A DNA stretch of 64,000 nt from Silene latifolia (GCF_048544455.1 NC_133534.1:92099637-92163636); one strand, 5' to 3'; numbered from the stretch's first letter, positions 47,572 to 64,000 are shown. Numbers and translations: made by a program. The notes: generated by a model from the letters alone, not told the origin.

Positions 47572-47990
47572 CTAATTATCATCAACGAAAAATAAATGTT
47601 GATTAAATTGATGAATATAAACTCTAATTTCAACTAATTCGACTAATTTAATTAATGAATCGATAATTGAAAAGACATAGAAATATAAACCCTAATTTCA
47701 CAAAATAAAAATCAATTGCAAGCCTTTACCTCGTCTAATGCACAACATCCATTGCGCAAGAAAACATAACGAGGTTGAATTCACAATGCCTGGAATGCGA
47801 TCGAAATGGGAGAAAAAGAAAGATTAGTAGTAACGCAGAGTCGCGAAATTGATGAAGGGAAATTCTTTCTTTGTGAGGTTTGAATAAAGAGAGAGAAAGA
47901 AGAGTGAGAATAATGTGTAATGTAAAATGACAGGGGTTGGGTTTGTGGGTGTGTGACTTATGAGTTAGCTTAGTTAATCTCAACCTTTCA
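47572..47990 (-). other. Possible 5' end (leader exon and intron start) of a host gene
   Basis: On the minus strand a CT-rich stretch (about 47,870-47,910) of the kind seen in plant 5' leaders is followed by GACGAG|GTAAAG at about 47,728-47,739, a good plant 5' splice site. AT-rich intron-like DNA then runs to the B LTR. The only ORF after an ATG there is about ten codons. No protein family recognised; speculative. Confidence 0.3.
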
Positions 47991-48084
47991 TTTCTTTGAG
48001 ATCTAATGGCCGTGATGGGTTCTCTCAGTTCTCATTATATTAGTGGTTCTCTCAGTTCTCATTATATTTCTTTGAGATCTAATG
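47991..48084. repeat. 18-bp direct repeats around a MITE-end remnant
   Basis: TTTCTTTGAGATCTAATG occurs at 47,991-48,008 and 48,067-48,084. Between them GGTTCTCTCAGTTCTCATTA, repeated twice, resembles the right end of the small element at 54,712-55,268. Could be a solo end or an excision or duplication footprint. Confidence 0.5.
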
Positions 48085-51000
48085 ACAAGTTCATGTAAGT
48101 CCTTCACATCGATTGTGTCCCTAGCTAAGTCCTTATAAGGACCATTGGATGAAGGGAATGGATGGATGAGATTAGATCTCAATGGAAGGCTACAAATGAA
48201 TCTACTCTAAGTATCTCCATCGCAATAATTAATCTCCTCTAATTCATCCTCTCATCTCACAACTCACAACACAACTCACAAATCAGTCATCTCACATCTT
48301 ATTCTGCAAAAAAAAAAAAAAATAACCCAACAAATCTCTCATCCTAATCAGTTCAAATAAAAAAACCCTCATCGCCCTTCTCTGTCGACAACCATTCTCA
48401 CCCTCCTCCTCTCCTCCACCACTTACCCACTTATCTCCCCACTACCGTCCCCGTCCTCCCCACTACCTCACCACCACCTACCCACTTCCCTCACCACCAC
48501 CCTCCTCCTCTCCTTCACCACACCGCACCACACCACCCCACCACCGCCAACTTCGACACCACCATCCCACCACACCACACCACGACTACCTTCGACACCA
48601 GATCTGACAACCTTCCTTTCTCCTACCCCAGAACCGCCACCAACAACAACCGCCAACTGCCCCAGAACCGTCGTGTCCTATCCAACGCAAACCACAACCA
48701 GCCATTCTTCTTTCCTCTCTCCACCACCACGACCTCCTTACACTAAAAAAACCTCAGATCTACAACCCAGAACTGCACCAATGCAACCACTAACACCACC
48801 GTCGCTACCACCAGGTCATCCTCTTTGCATTTCGTCTTCCTCTTCGATATTTGAAATGGGTCTGGCTGGGCTGCGGTTGTAGGGAAGGCGAGAGGGTTAA
48901 TTGTGGTCAAAAGGTGACGGAGTGGTGGTGACGGAGTGGTGGTAACGGGGTAGTGGTGTGATGAGTCATTGATAAACCCGCCTTACTTCCTCTTGTCATT
49001 CCGTTTTTTTTTTTTGTTTCATTTTTTTTAGTTTAGATCTAGTATTTTTTTACTTTTAAATTCGTTTTTTTTTTCTTTTTTTGTCTCGATTTTTTATCGT
49101 CTTTCTTTTATATTTAAGTCGTGTGGATGGTGACGAGGTTATTGGTGGCGATGTGGTGTTCTTACTTTGTGGTTGGTGTTTTGTGAGACGGTTTTTGTTA
49201 AAAAATTATATTTTTAAATCTACTGGCGAGTTTGTTTTATTTTTAATTTTTCAAATTTATGTGCTAATTTTTGTCGACGAATTACATTTTTTTTATTTTA
49301 AAGTTGCATTCTTTCTCATTGAAGTTACATATCTCTTCTATTAAAGTTACATCTTGTCTATTAAAAATGAAATACTAAAGTTAATTAAGTTAGACAAATG
49401 TTACAATCGTAAAACTATAAAGTTGCAACAAATTGACTTAAAATTTTAAAATTTTAATTTTATATATTCAAAATCACTTTAGTCATTAGACATATTAATT
49501 TGAATTTTTGTAATTTTTGTTAACAATTTTTTTTTTTGACGAATTACGGTTCTTTAAGATCTTATTTTATTTATATATATTAGATCTATTAAATATGATG
49601 TATACAAAAAATGGATTACACAACTAAAGTTACACTATTTATGATTAAAGTTACACTATTTACGACTAAAGTTGCACTATTTATGACTAAAGTTATACCC
49701 TTCAAACATTAAAGTTGTACTATTTAGGACAAAAGTTATATCATTATGGACTAAAATTGCACTCATAAAATATTGAAGTTACACAAATTTGGACTGAAGT
49801 TACAGTCGTAAAACTCTAAAGTTACATCAAATTGACTTAAAATTATATAAATTTAATTTTATATATTCAAAATCATGTAACTTTAATGCTTTAAAGGTGT
49901 AACTTTAGTCATTAATACTATAACTTCAGTCTTGTACATCATTTTATATATAATTTTTAGTTTATATATCATAGAAGTTTAAAATTCACTCTCAAGAAAA
50001 AAAGTTGCACCTATGAAATACAAAAGTTATACTAATTTGAACTAAAGTTATAGTCGTCAAACTCGACAGTTACATCAAATTGACTTAAAATTGTATACAT
50101 TCAATTTTATCTATTCAAAACCATGCAACTTTAATTCTTTAAGAGTGAAAATTTAGTCATTAATACTATAACTTCAGTCATATAATCCATTTTATATATT
50201 ACTATGAGTTTATATAACATAAAGGTTTAAAATTCACTCTCAAGAACTAAAGTTTCACCTATCAAATACTAAAGTTTTACAAATTTGGACTAAAGTTACA
50301 GTTTTCAAACTCTAAAGTTACATCAAATTGACTTAAAATTATATAAATTCAATTTTATATATTCAAAATCATATAACTTTAATGTTTTATGCGTGTAACT
50401 TTAGTCACTAATACTATAACTTCAGTCATATAGTCCATTTTATACATTATTTTGAGTTTATGTAACTTAAGTTTTTTCTAAGTGTAACTTTTTTTTATGT
50501 AACTTTATTGCTTTAAGGGTTTAACTTTAGCCATTAATACTATAACTTCAGTCATATAATCCATTTTATACATTATTTTGAGTTTATGTAACTCTAGTTT
50601 TTTCTGATTGTAATTTTAGTCCACTGACAGTGTAACTTTAGTCCGTAATAGTGTAACTTTAGTCCTTTTTGATAAATTAAATGGAATTGGTGTAATTTTA
50701 AGACAAGTTGAATTATAACGTTAGTCCATGATATTATAACTTTAGTTCATGACGGTGTAACTTTAATCATTCTTATATAAAAAGTTGAATTATAATAACT
50801 TTTCAAAAATCTATTTTTTATTTAGTAGATCTAAGATTAAAAGAAACCCATTATATGAGATCTATTTTAGTAGATCTAAAATCAAAATAAAAAGATCTTA
50901 AAAAAAACTAAATTTGAAAAATTCAAAATCTGTAAAAAAATGTATGACAAGACGAGATTTGAGAAAATAAAATAATTAGACGAAAAAAATAACATATATG

Positions 51001-51534
51001 AATAAAATAAAGACCAATAAAAAAATATCAAATAAAAAAACCGACCCCACACTTAAAAAATAAACACCAAAATTGAAAAAAAAAAAAGAAAAAAAATCAC
51101 ATCGTGGCAGTGGTGGCGGCGACGGTCGTAGTGGTGGTGGGTGGTGCGTCGTGGTGTCGGGTGGGGTGGTGGTGTGTGGTGGGTGGTGGTGGTAAATGAG
51201 GAAGAGAGGAGTGAGATATTTATTTGGGTTTATTGAGTTTTTGATTTATATTGTTTTTTGGGTTTTTGATTTTTTTGGGTTTTTGATTTTTTTGGGTTTT
51301 TGAGAAAGGAGTAGAGTGAAATGTGTGAGATAGGAGAGAAGTGACCGAGACGAAAAAAATATACAGTGAATTAGTGATTAATTAGGGGGTATTAGTGAGG
51401 GTAGGAGAGAGTATGTTGATTAGCCCATTAAACACCATTTTGATGGCTTCATCTCAACCATTTATCCTCACCATCCAAGGGCTCATAGAAGGACTTATGG
51501 ACTCAAAATACATGGGAGGACTCACTTGATCTCA
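48085..51534. mobile_element. TIR element E1 with internal word array
   Basis: The left end (AAGTCCTTATAAGGACCATTGG about 48,131) matches the inverted right end of E3. The right end GACTCACTTGATCTCA meets (TA)n at 51,535. Subterminal C-rich CCACCACC (48,380-48,830) is mirrored by G-rich GGTGGTGG (51,100-51,200). No transposase is recognisable. The left boundary is approximate. Confidence 0.65.
49458..50470. repeat. E1 array: ~248-bp units made of GTAACTTTAGTC words in both orientations
   Basis: TTTATATATTCAAAATCAT recurs at about 49,858, 50,106 and 50,354, a 248-bp spacing. Each unit holds CTAAAGTTACA and, inverted, TGTAACTTTAGTC words. Further words continue on both sides (49,330-50,780). 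Confidence 0.8.
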
Positions 51535-51546
51535 TATATATATATA
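51535..51546. repeat. (TA)n tract between E1 and E2
   Basis: A short TA run separates the right end of E1 from the left end of E2. It is the first of six such junctions in the chain. Confidence 0.9.
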
Positions 51547-51839
51547 GAGGTAAGATCTAATGAGTCCAACATGGGCCATTGAGTCCATAAGTCCCTCTAA
51601 GGGCCATTGGATGGACTCAATGGATGGTTGAGATAAATTTGATTAAAGGCCATTAAAAAGAAAAGGAAAAAAATGTGGATGGTTGGATTGAGATGGGTGG
51701 TTGAGATTGAAAATTACCAAAAAAATTACCACTAATCAAATTTCTATACACTAATTAATTTTTCTTTCTCTCTCTAGCCCCTAATTAATCATTTTTAAGT
51801 TTTAGATTTCAGAAGTGTAAATGTCATGTTGTATGAGTT

Positions 51840-52560
51840 TTACAAGTGTAAATGTGATGTTTTACGAGTGTATGAGTTTTACAAGTGTAAATGTGATGTT
51901 TTACGAGTGTAAATGTAACATTTTAAGAGTGTAAATTTGATTTTTTGTGACGGAAATTTTGAATTTATATAATTTTAACATTTTACAAGTGTAAATGTGA
52001 AGTTTTACGAGTGTAAATGTAACATTTTTAATAGTGTAAATTTGATTTTTTGTGACAGAAATTTTGAATTTATATAATTTTAACATTTTACAAGTGTAAA
52101 TGTGAAGTTTTACGAGTGTAAATGTAACATTTTTAAGAGTGTAAATTTGATTCTTTGTGACGGAAATTTTGAATTTATATAATTTTAACATTTTACAAGT
52201 GTAAATGTGAAATTTTACGAGTGTAAATGTAACATTTTTAAGAGTGTAAATTTGATTCTTTGTGACGGAAATTTTGAATTTATATAATTTTAACATTTTG
52301 CAAGTGTAAATGTGAAGTTTTACGAGTGTAAATGTAACATTTTTAAGAGTGTAAATTTGATTTTTTGTGACGGAAATTTTGAATTTATATAATTTTAACA
52401 TTTTACAAGTGTAAATGTGAAGTTTTACGAGTGTAAATGTAACATTTTAAGAGTGTAAATTTGATTTTTTGTGACGGAAATTTTGAATTTACATAATTTT
52501 AACATTTTACAAGTGTAAATGTGATGTTTTAAGAGTGTAAATGTAGTATTTTAAGAGTAA
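51840..52560. repeat. E2 105-bp tandem repeat, ~6 copies
   Basis: TGTGACGGAAATTTTG recurs at 51,946, 52,051, 52,156, 52,261, 52,366 and 52,470, spacing 105 (last 104). Each unit has three or four GAGTGTAAAT words. Because 105 is a multiple of 3, the minus strand stays open for 166 codons as a 35-residue repeat; I regard that as an artefact. Confidence 0.92.
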
Positions 52561-52829
52561 ATTGGTCCTTTGAGTGTAACTTTGGTCCTTTATAAGTGTC
52601 ACTTTTGTCCTTTACGAGTAAAACTTTAGTGTTAATGTGAAGTTTATATAATTTTATGTATTTGAAGATTTAAGAGTGTAAATTTGGTCATTTGAGTGTG
52701 ACTTTGGTCCTTTATAAGTGTAACTTTGGTCCTTTTACGTTTAAAACTTTAGTCCGACTCCCAACAAACACCAACAACGCCGTCCTCTACCACCAAATCA
52801 TATCCACGAAAATATGAGTCCAAATATAT

Positions 52830-53380
52830 ATAAATTAAACGAGTGTAAATGATCAGATATACGAGTATAAATGTAAAGAAATATGAGTGTAAATGTTAAG
52901 AAATATGAGTGTAAATGTACACAAACACAAGTGTAAATGTTAAGATTTATGAGTGTAAATGTAAAGAAATATGAGTGTAAATGTTAAGAAATATGAGTGT
53001 AAATGTACACAAATACAAGTGTAAATGTTAAGATTTATGAGTGTAAATGTAAAGAAATATGAGTGTAAATGTTAAGAAATATGAGTGTAAATGTACACAA
53101 ATACAAGTGTAAATGTTAAGATTTACGAGTGTAAATGTAAAGAAATATGAGTGTAAATGTTAAGAAATATGAGTGTAAATGTACACAAATACAAGTGTAA
53201 ATGTTAAGATTTACGAGTGTAAATGTAAAGAAATATGAGTGTAAATGTTAAGAAATATGAGTGTCAATGTAAAAAATTGTGAGTATAAATCTGAGAAATG
53301 CGTGTAAATGTAAAGAAATATGAGTGTAAATGTAAAGAAATACAAGTGTAAATGTAAAAAAATACGAGTATAAATCTTGA
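52830..53380. repeat. E2 88-bp tandem repeat with 22-bp sub-repeats
   Basis: GTACACAAA recurs at 52,917, 53,005, 53,093 and 53,181, spacing 88. Each unit is four 22-bp steps, each starting GAGTGTAAATGT or AAGTGTAAATGT. Confidence 0.9.
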
Positions 53381-54655
53381 ACAATAACAATAACACCAAC
53401 GATTAACAAAAACAGATCTTAAAAAGACTAAATATCTATTTTATAGATCTAAAAATAAAAGTAGATTTAAACTACTATATATTTATTAGATCTATGAATG
53501 TAGATTTAATAAAATACGAGTGTAAATTTGAAAGATGAATGTAACTTTAATAAATTGTGTTTTTTTTTTTAGATTTACACGTTAAACAACAAACAACAAT
53601 TAAAAAAAAAAAAAAAAAAAGAAATATACAAAACGAGCAAACAAACGATAAACACTAAATCTCTATAAACACTAAACGCAATGGTCAGAGCAAACAAACA
53701 CAAACTCTCTAAATTTGTGTTTCATCACCAAATGTGAAAGGCAAAAGAAAAACGTAAGAGGAAGGGGGGCCCATCACCAATACAAAACCGACAGTACCAG
53801 TACAAGTGTGGTACCACCAATCCTCAATTTTTTAAAAAGAAAAAAGAAAAAAGAAAGAAAAAGAAGAAGAATAAAATCGACTAAACCTATCATTAGATAT
53901 GCCTATTAAACATTAAAGGAAAGGAAAAAAATATAACATAATAAACACAAAATAGAATATTGCCTGCAACACTACACCAACAACTACAATAGATCTGAGA
54001 AGGGGGAAGGAGAAATAGACGCCCTTCACCAACATTTTTTGTTTTTTTAATTGAAATTTTATTTATTTTTCAGATCTAGAGTGACGGTTGGGTGGTAGTG
54101 GTGGTGGTCAGATCTGAAAGAGGAAAGGATGAAGTGGCGGCAGTGGGTGGTGTTGATGGTGGACGGTGGGTGGTACGTGATCTGAAAAAAAGAGGAGGGC
54201 GGTGTTTGTGTTTAGTTGGCGCGGTTGTTGTTGGTGGTTGGAGGCGAGGATGACAGTGGTGCGTAAGTTGTTGGTGGTTTGAGACGAGGCGGTGGTTGTT
54301 GTGGTGGATGGAAGTCCGGGTAGGTGGGGTGAGGCAAAAGAGGAGGGAATTTTTTTTGTTTTTCTGGTTTTTGAATTTTTTGGATTTTTGGATTTTTTTG
54401 GTTTTTAGAGAGATTGAGGGATGATATTTGTGTGATAGGAGAGAGAAGTGAGTGGAAAAAGAAAGGTTATATAGTGAAATTATGGGTTGATTAGTAATGG
54501 TAGTGAGGGAAACTAATTAATTAGAATCAATCCCTTCATTTTAGCCTTAATCCCTTGTTTTTCCTCTTCAATCTCAACCCTCCATCCCATCTTTTTAAGG
54601 GCTCTAAATGGGACTTATGGACTCAATGAAAAAGGGTGGACTCACTTGATCCTTC

Positions 54656-54658
<3 letters not shown>

Positions 54659-54711
<53 letters not shown>
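54659..54711. repeat. (TA)n tract between E2 and the small element
   Basis: About 53 bp of uninterrupted TA between the right end of E2 and the left end of the small inverted-repeat element. Confidence 0.95.
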
Positions 54712-54714
<3 letters not shown>

Positions 54715-55265
54715 GGATCCGGTGAGAACCACCTACATAGTGAGAACCGTGAGAACTCCACCTTGATGATTTTTTTCCTAGAAAATGACGACATATTTGG
54801 ATTCAGCATAACATTTTATGTCTAGATAACATATTTCTTGGTCCAAAAAGTATAAATTATTGATCGGAATCGAGATGAGAAACATTTTATTAATTTTGAT
54901 ACACCTAGTACTCATTTTTCACGTATCTAACAATTTTCACGCACCTAGAACTCATTTCCGTGCACTTAGAGCCTGATATTTTCATGCACCTAGTAATCAT
55001 TTTCATGCATGTAACAATTTTCATGCACCTAATATTGATTTTCGTGCATCTATAGCCATTTTAGTATACCTACATGTATTTTTTTTACATTAAGTTTATA
55101 TTTTGTTAATAAAATCAAAAAAATTTGTTTAGCTATACTAAAAATGTGTTAGAATAAACTAAATTAAGGGTAAATAATCCATCAAAACTTTCGGAACGAG
55201 ATTTGATGATGATTTAGTAAGGGTTCTCAAGGTTCTCATTATGTTAGTGGTTCTCACCGGATCGA

Positions 55266-55268
<3 letters not shown>
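54712..55268. mobile_element. Small inverted-repeat element (MITE-like)
   Basis: The ends GGATCCGGTGAGAACCAC and (inverted) GATCCGGTGAGAACCACTAA match; (TA)n on both sides. The core has its own word array, TTTTCATGCACCTA and variants, about every 24 bp at 54,915-55,075. No ORF. Confidence 0.88.

Positions 55269-55350
<82 letters not shown>
55269..55350. repeat. (TA)n tract between the small element and E3
   Basis: About 82 bp of pure TA. Confidence 0.95.

Positions 55351-59689
<4,339 letters not shown>

Positions 59690-59727
<38 letters not shown>
59690..59727. repeat. (TA)n tract before E5
   Basis: About 38 bp of TA preceding a short GA run that starts E5. Confidence 0.95.
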
Positions 59728-59737
<10 letters not shown>

Positions 59738-61055
59738 AGGGTTCTTATAAGGCCTTCATACCTTATAAGGCCCTAAGTCCTTATATGAGCCTTTGGATAG
59801 AGTGGATGAAGGGATGAGATTCAATCAAAATGAAGGGCTACAAACTAATCTCACTAAACAAAATGCTTATTTCTCTAATTTCCTCCTCAACTCAATTACT
59901 CCCCCTCACTAATCATTCCTCTCCTCTCATTATCATAACCACTCTCCCTCTCTCTATCTCACTTCTCTCATTTCATAAACAAAAAAAAAACCAAACAAAA
60001 AGAAAACCTAGAAAAAAATCCAAACAAAAATAAAACCCAACCACCTCCAACCCGGTTACCACGCACGCCGACCGTCACCACCACACCACCATAACCAACC
60101 ACCCTTCCACCACTACTCCCCACCACGCACGCCGACCGTCACCACCACACCACTATCACCATATAACAACCACCACGACCTCCAACTCGGTTCGCCAAGT
60201 CCCCGCCACGGTAGAAGAGCGACGTCCACACCACCTCCCGGCCGCAACACCGACGTCCACACCACCACCGCATGACATCAACGACACCAAACACCACCAC
60301 CGCCTTCCGCCGCCTCCTCCTCGGTCCAACGGGGTTTTAAATTTTTTTTTTTTTTTTTACGAGATCTACATTAATTTTGGGGCGTTAGTTGTAGGCGTGG
60401 GGTAGTAATGTTGGTCTGTGGTGCGCGTTAGGAGGCGGTTGTAGGCGCGAGAAGGCGGTGGGTCAATAGGAGAGGTCGTATGGTGGCTGATGGTGGGGTT
60501 AGTGCGAGGTGTTGTTGGTGGTGGTGTTATTTTCAGATTTGTGATGGGTTTTTTTAATTTTTAATTTACATTTTTTTATTGTTCTCCTCTTAAATATCGA
60601 CAACCCTCCGTCTCCTTTTTTCTTTAGATTTGTTTTTATTTCAGATCTAATTTTTTTTAAAAAAATTATTGCATTGAGGGTCTTTGTTTTGATTTGTTCC
60701 TGTGTATGGCTCTAGTTTTTGTTTTGTTTATTGTTTTTTATTATTGTTATTTGGTTTTATTATTGTTATTTGGTTTTTTGTTATTGTTATTGTTATTTGG
60801 TTTTTTGGTTTTATTATTGTATTTGGTTTTTTGTTTTTGTTATTATGGGTTTTTTTGTTTTTGTTATTATTTAATTTTTTTATTTGGTTGTTATTGTTAT
60901 TTGATTTTTTTGGACTAAAGTTATACATCTTGTCTATTAAAGTTATACACTATGTGCATTAGAGTTATACACACGATATTTAAATATGGTTTTGTTATTT
61001 GGTTTTTTTTTATTGTTATTTGGTTTATTTCAGATTTCGGGTTGGGTTGGGTTGT

Positions 61056-61089
<34 letters not shown>

Positions 61090-63524
61090 TTATTTACTTA
61101 TTATGTTGTTATTTATTTAGATCTAGTTTTTAGATTTTTAGATTTGTTTTAGATTTTTCATATTATTTTTTTTGTTTTTTTGTTGTTTTTTTTTTTTTTT
61201 TTTGACTAGAGTTATACATCAAATGCATAGAGTTATACATTGTATGTCTAGAGTTATACAGGTTGTGACTAGAGTTTTACATCTTTTGACTAGAATTATA
61301 AATACTGTGACTAGAGTTATACATTAAATGCCTAGAGTTATACATTATATGCCTAGAGTTATACAACATATGCATAGAGTTATACATTATATGACTAAAG
61401 TTATACAATTTTGATCTAAAGTTTTACAAATATGGACTAAAGTTATACATATGAAGGACTAGAGTTATACAAAATTGGACTAAAGTTATACAACTATGGA
61501 CTAAAGTTATACAAAAATATGGACTCAAATATATAATGGACCTTAGATTTTTAGATTTGTTTAAGATTTTTCATATTATTTTTTTTGTTTTTTTGTTGTT
61601 ATTTTTTTTTTTGACTAGAGTTATACATCAAATGCCTAGAGTTATACATTCTATGTCTAGAGTTATACAGATTGTGACTAGAGTTTTACATCTTTTGACT
61701 AGAATTATAAATACTGTGACTAGAGTTATACATTAAATGCCTAGAGTTATACATTATATGCCTAGAGTTATACATCATATGGATAGAGTTATACATTATA
61801 TGGCTAAAGTTATACAATTTTGGACTAAAGTTGTACAAATATGGACTAAAGTTATACATATGAAGGACTAGAGTTATACAAAAATGGACTAAAGTTATAC
61901 AATTATGGACTAAAGTTATACAACTATGGACTAAAGTTATACAAAAATTGGACTAAAGTTATACAAAAATGAACCAAAGTGACTAGAGTTATACATTGTA
62001 TGACTAGAGTTATACAAACTGTGACTAGAGTTATACATTGTATGACTAGAGTTATACATTTTATGACTGAAGTTATACTCTTATGGAGTTATACATCAAA
62101 TGCCTAGAGTTATACATTGTATGTCTAGAGTTATACAGATTGTGACTAGAGTTTTACATCTTTTGACTAGAATTATAAATACTGTGACTAGAGTTATACA
62201 TTAAATGCCTAGAGTTATACAATTTTGGACTAAAGTTATACATTATATGACTAAAGTTATACAATTTTGGACTAAAGTTTTACAAATATGGACTAAAGTT
62301 ATACATATGAAGGACTAGAGTTATACAAAAATGGACTAAAGTTATACAACTATGGACTAAAGTTATACAAAAATATGGACTCAAATATATAATGGACCTT
62401 AGATTTTTAGATTTGTTTTAGATTTTTCATATTATTTTTTTTGTTTTTTTGTTGTTATTTTTTTTTTGACTAGAGTTATACATTAAATGCCTAGAGTTAT
62501 ACATTGTATGTCTAGAGTTATATAGATTGTGACTAGAGTTTTACATCTTTTGACTAGAATTATAAATACTGTGACTAGAGTTATACATTAAATGCCTAGA
62601 GTTATACATTATATGCCTAGAGTTATACATCATATGCATAGAGTTATACATTATATGACTAAAGTTATACAATTTTGGACTAAAGTTTTACAAATATGGA
62701 CTAAAGTTATACATATGAAGGACTAGAGTTATACAAAAATGGACTAAAGTTATACAATTATGGACTAAAGTTATACAACTATGGACTAAAGTTATACAAA
62801 AATTGGACTAAAGTTATACAAAAATGAACCAAAGTGACTAGAGTTATACATTGTATGACTAGAGTTATACAAACTGTGACTAGAGTTATACATTGTATGA
62901 CTAGAGTTATACATTTTTTTTATTGTTATTTGATTTAAGAAAATGACTAAAAAATGATAACTAACAAAATAAAAGACAACTAAAATAAAATAAAAGACAA
63001 AAAAAATAATAAATGGAAAAAACAACTAAAAACATACAAATTAATACAAAACGAAAAAAAAAAAACGAGTTAAAAAAAAAAAAAAAAAAAAAAAAAAGTC
63101 GGCGGTGGGGTGGGCGGCGGGGGTGGTGGGTGGTTATTTGGTGTCGGGTGGGTGGTGGTGGGTGGTGGTGAATGAGGAAGAGAGGAATGAATGATTTATT
63201 TGAGTTTTTTGATTTATTTGGATTTTTGGGTTTTTTATTTATTTGGATTTTTGGGTTTTTTTTTATTTATTTGGGTTTTTTTTTAGAGTTTGAGAGAAGA
63301 GAGAAATGAAATGTGTAAGATGAAAGAGAAATGGATGAGTGGAAAAGAATTATAAAGTAAATTAGTGATTAATTAGAGTGAATTAGTGAAGGAGGAGAGA
63401 GATGGTGAGATTAGCTTTATAAACACACTTTTTGGGGTTGATCTCATCCCTCCATTTCCCTCCATCCAATGGCTCATAATAGAACTTATGGACTCAAAAT
63501 AAATGTGGACCTTAGTTGATCTCT

Positions 63525-63528
<4 letters not shown>
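59728..63528 (-). mobile_element. TIR element E5 (same family as E3, opposite orientation)
   Basis: The right end is the inverse of the E3 left end and the left end resembles the inverted E3 right end (AAGGGTTCTTATAAGG, CTAAGTCCTTATA). Flanked by (TA)n. C-rich block 60,050-60,310, G-rich block 63,100-63,170. No transposase found. Confidence 0.85.
60912..62915 (-). repeat. E5 array of GACTARAGTTATAC words
   Basis: The same words as E3 read on the other strand, about every 20-21 bp. A block of about 450 bp beginning with the TTTTTTTTGACTAGAGTTA junction is repeated with variation from about 61,190, 61,610 and 62,460. The array is longer than in E3. Confidence 0.95.

Positions 63529-63572
<44 letters not shown>
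63529..63572. repeat. (TA)n tract between E5 and E6
   Basis: About 44 bp of TA. Confidence 0.95.
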
Positions 63573-63574
<2 letters not shown>

Positions 63575-63660
63575 CAAGATCCGGTGAGTCCACCTATATT
63601 TTTGAGTCTCATGAGTCCACTTATGTATCACACGCGGTACACAAGAATATCACAAATTGA
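63573..63660. mobile_element. E6: end of a further TIR element (extent unclear)
   Basis: GGCAAGATCCGGTGAGTCCACC has the terminal motif of the other elements (GATCCGGTGAG). Only this end is recognised; it lies about 180 bp from the channel exon, so the element may be a short remnant in an intron. Confidence 0.45.
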
Positions 63661-63755
63661 ATAACAATATAGTAGTGTTTTTTCAGATCTATGGCGGGGA
63701 TAATTATATCGATTGACCGCTACTTCAAAATATAACAATCGCAAAAGTTTGATAC

Positions 63756-64000
63756 CTGAGGAACATGAAGAGCAACATCGAGATAAACGAAAAAGCCATT
63801 CTGCAAAGGGCGAAAGACAAGAATACCCCTACCTAACGAAGATGTTGAGGATGAAGGCACACCATAAGCTGTGCGAAATTTGACAAAAATCTGAACTGCG
63901 TACAAGACATCAGCTACTAATCTCATTACTGTCAGCAACAACTTCACCTTTACACTATCGTCGACTATGCATACAACAGCCTTGTCCACATACGGCAACC
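63756..64000 (-). CDS. Exon of a cyclic nucleotide-gated ion channel (CNGC)-like gene, partial
   Basis: Open reading frame entering from the right edge. It encodes about 82 residues resembling the first membrane segments of plant CNGC channels, plasma-membrane cation channels. The order matches the S1-S3 region of the family: LPYVDKAVVC, a hydrophobic VMRLVADVLYAVQIFVKF segment, FRTAYGVPSS, LGRGILV, then GFFVYLDVALHVPQ where the family has a hydrophobic segment ending in PLPQ. After the codon for Gln the plus strand gives CAG|GTATCA on the gene strand, a plausible 5' splice site in phase 0. Oddities: extra residues after PSS, and the usual Ile-Ala-x-x-Tyr stretch before S3 is not evident. Either a diverged gene or a pseudogene. 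No further exon is seen in the window; the following intron meets element E6. Confidence 0.65.

Larger units (their letters stand above)
51547..54658. mobile_element. TIR element E2 with tandem arrays
   Basis: The left end GAGGTAAGATCTAATGAGTCC and the right end (reverse complement GAGGAAGGATCAAGTGAGTCC) are inverted repeats, flanked by (TA)n on both sides. The inside holds a 105-bp array, an 88-bp array and a G-rich subterminal block (54,080-54,330). No transposase seen. Confidence 0.8.

Noticed and set aside
51901..52401. 166-residue minus-strand ORF with 35-residue repeats
   Set aside because: It arises because a 105-bp non-coding tandem repeat is a multiple of three and lacks stops in that frame; no family resemblance, and the repeat continues past the ORF.

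Overview
This is a gene-poor, repeat-dense stretch of a flowering-plant nuclear genome, probably a eudicot; species cannot be fixed. Evidence: nested LTR retrotransposons of plant Ty3/gypsy lineages (Tekay/del chromovirus and Athila types) and a copia-like LTR, plant primer-binding sites (initiator-Met and Asp tRNA), AT-rich non-coding DNA, and one exon resembling a plant cyclic nucleotide-gated channel (CNGC) at the right edge.

Layout. 1-4,450: 5' part of a minus-strand gypsy element (leader, Met PBS, 2.7-kb LTR), joined to a broken plus-strand Tekay-type pol (4,451-7,635) with its 3' LTR (8,128-11,053). 11,054-14,883: 3' half of a decayed minus-strand Athila-like element. 14,884-27,061: a copia-like LTR split by a complete minus-strand Athila-type element D (15,001-25,896, TSD CTGGT). 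28,949-43,683: non-coding plus-strand LTR element A (TSD TAATT), itself split by a minus-strand Athila-type element G (32,357-40,457). 43,684-44,688: LTR-like tail of another element. 44,689-47,571: leader and 5' LTR of minus-strand element B. About 47,572-47,990: possible first exon of a host gene. 48,085-63,660: a chain of terminal-inverted-repeat elements separated by (TA)n tracts, each filled with its own short-word array. 63,756-64,000: CNGC-like exon.

D and G keep gag and protease but have no reverse transcriptase, RNase H or integrase, so they would depend on enzymes from relatives. Every long coding region here is interrupted by stops or frameshifts; many stops look like C-to-T decay of methylated cytosines.

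Two patterns stand out. (1) Several LTR families carry clusters of short palindromes with a shared CG-N2-CG core but family-specific arms (TACTCGGCCGAGTA in A, CACTCGATCGAGTG in B, GTCGATCGAC in G, GAAGACG/GAATCCG half-sites in D). A and B place them at the same two stations: about 26 nt inside the LTR and about 0.7-0.9 kb after the PBS. (2) The polypurine tract, and internal copies of it, are preceded by hairpins whose stems differ between elements but stay complementary around a purine loop (GGGA, GGAA, AGGA, AGGG). This covariation suggests a structured RNA or DNA element in both Athila-type and Tekay-type retrotransposons.
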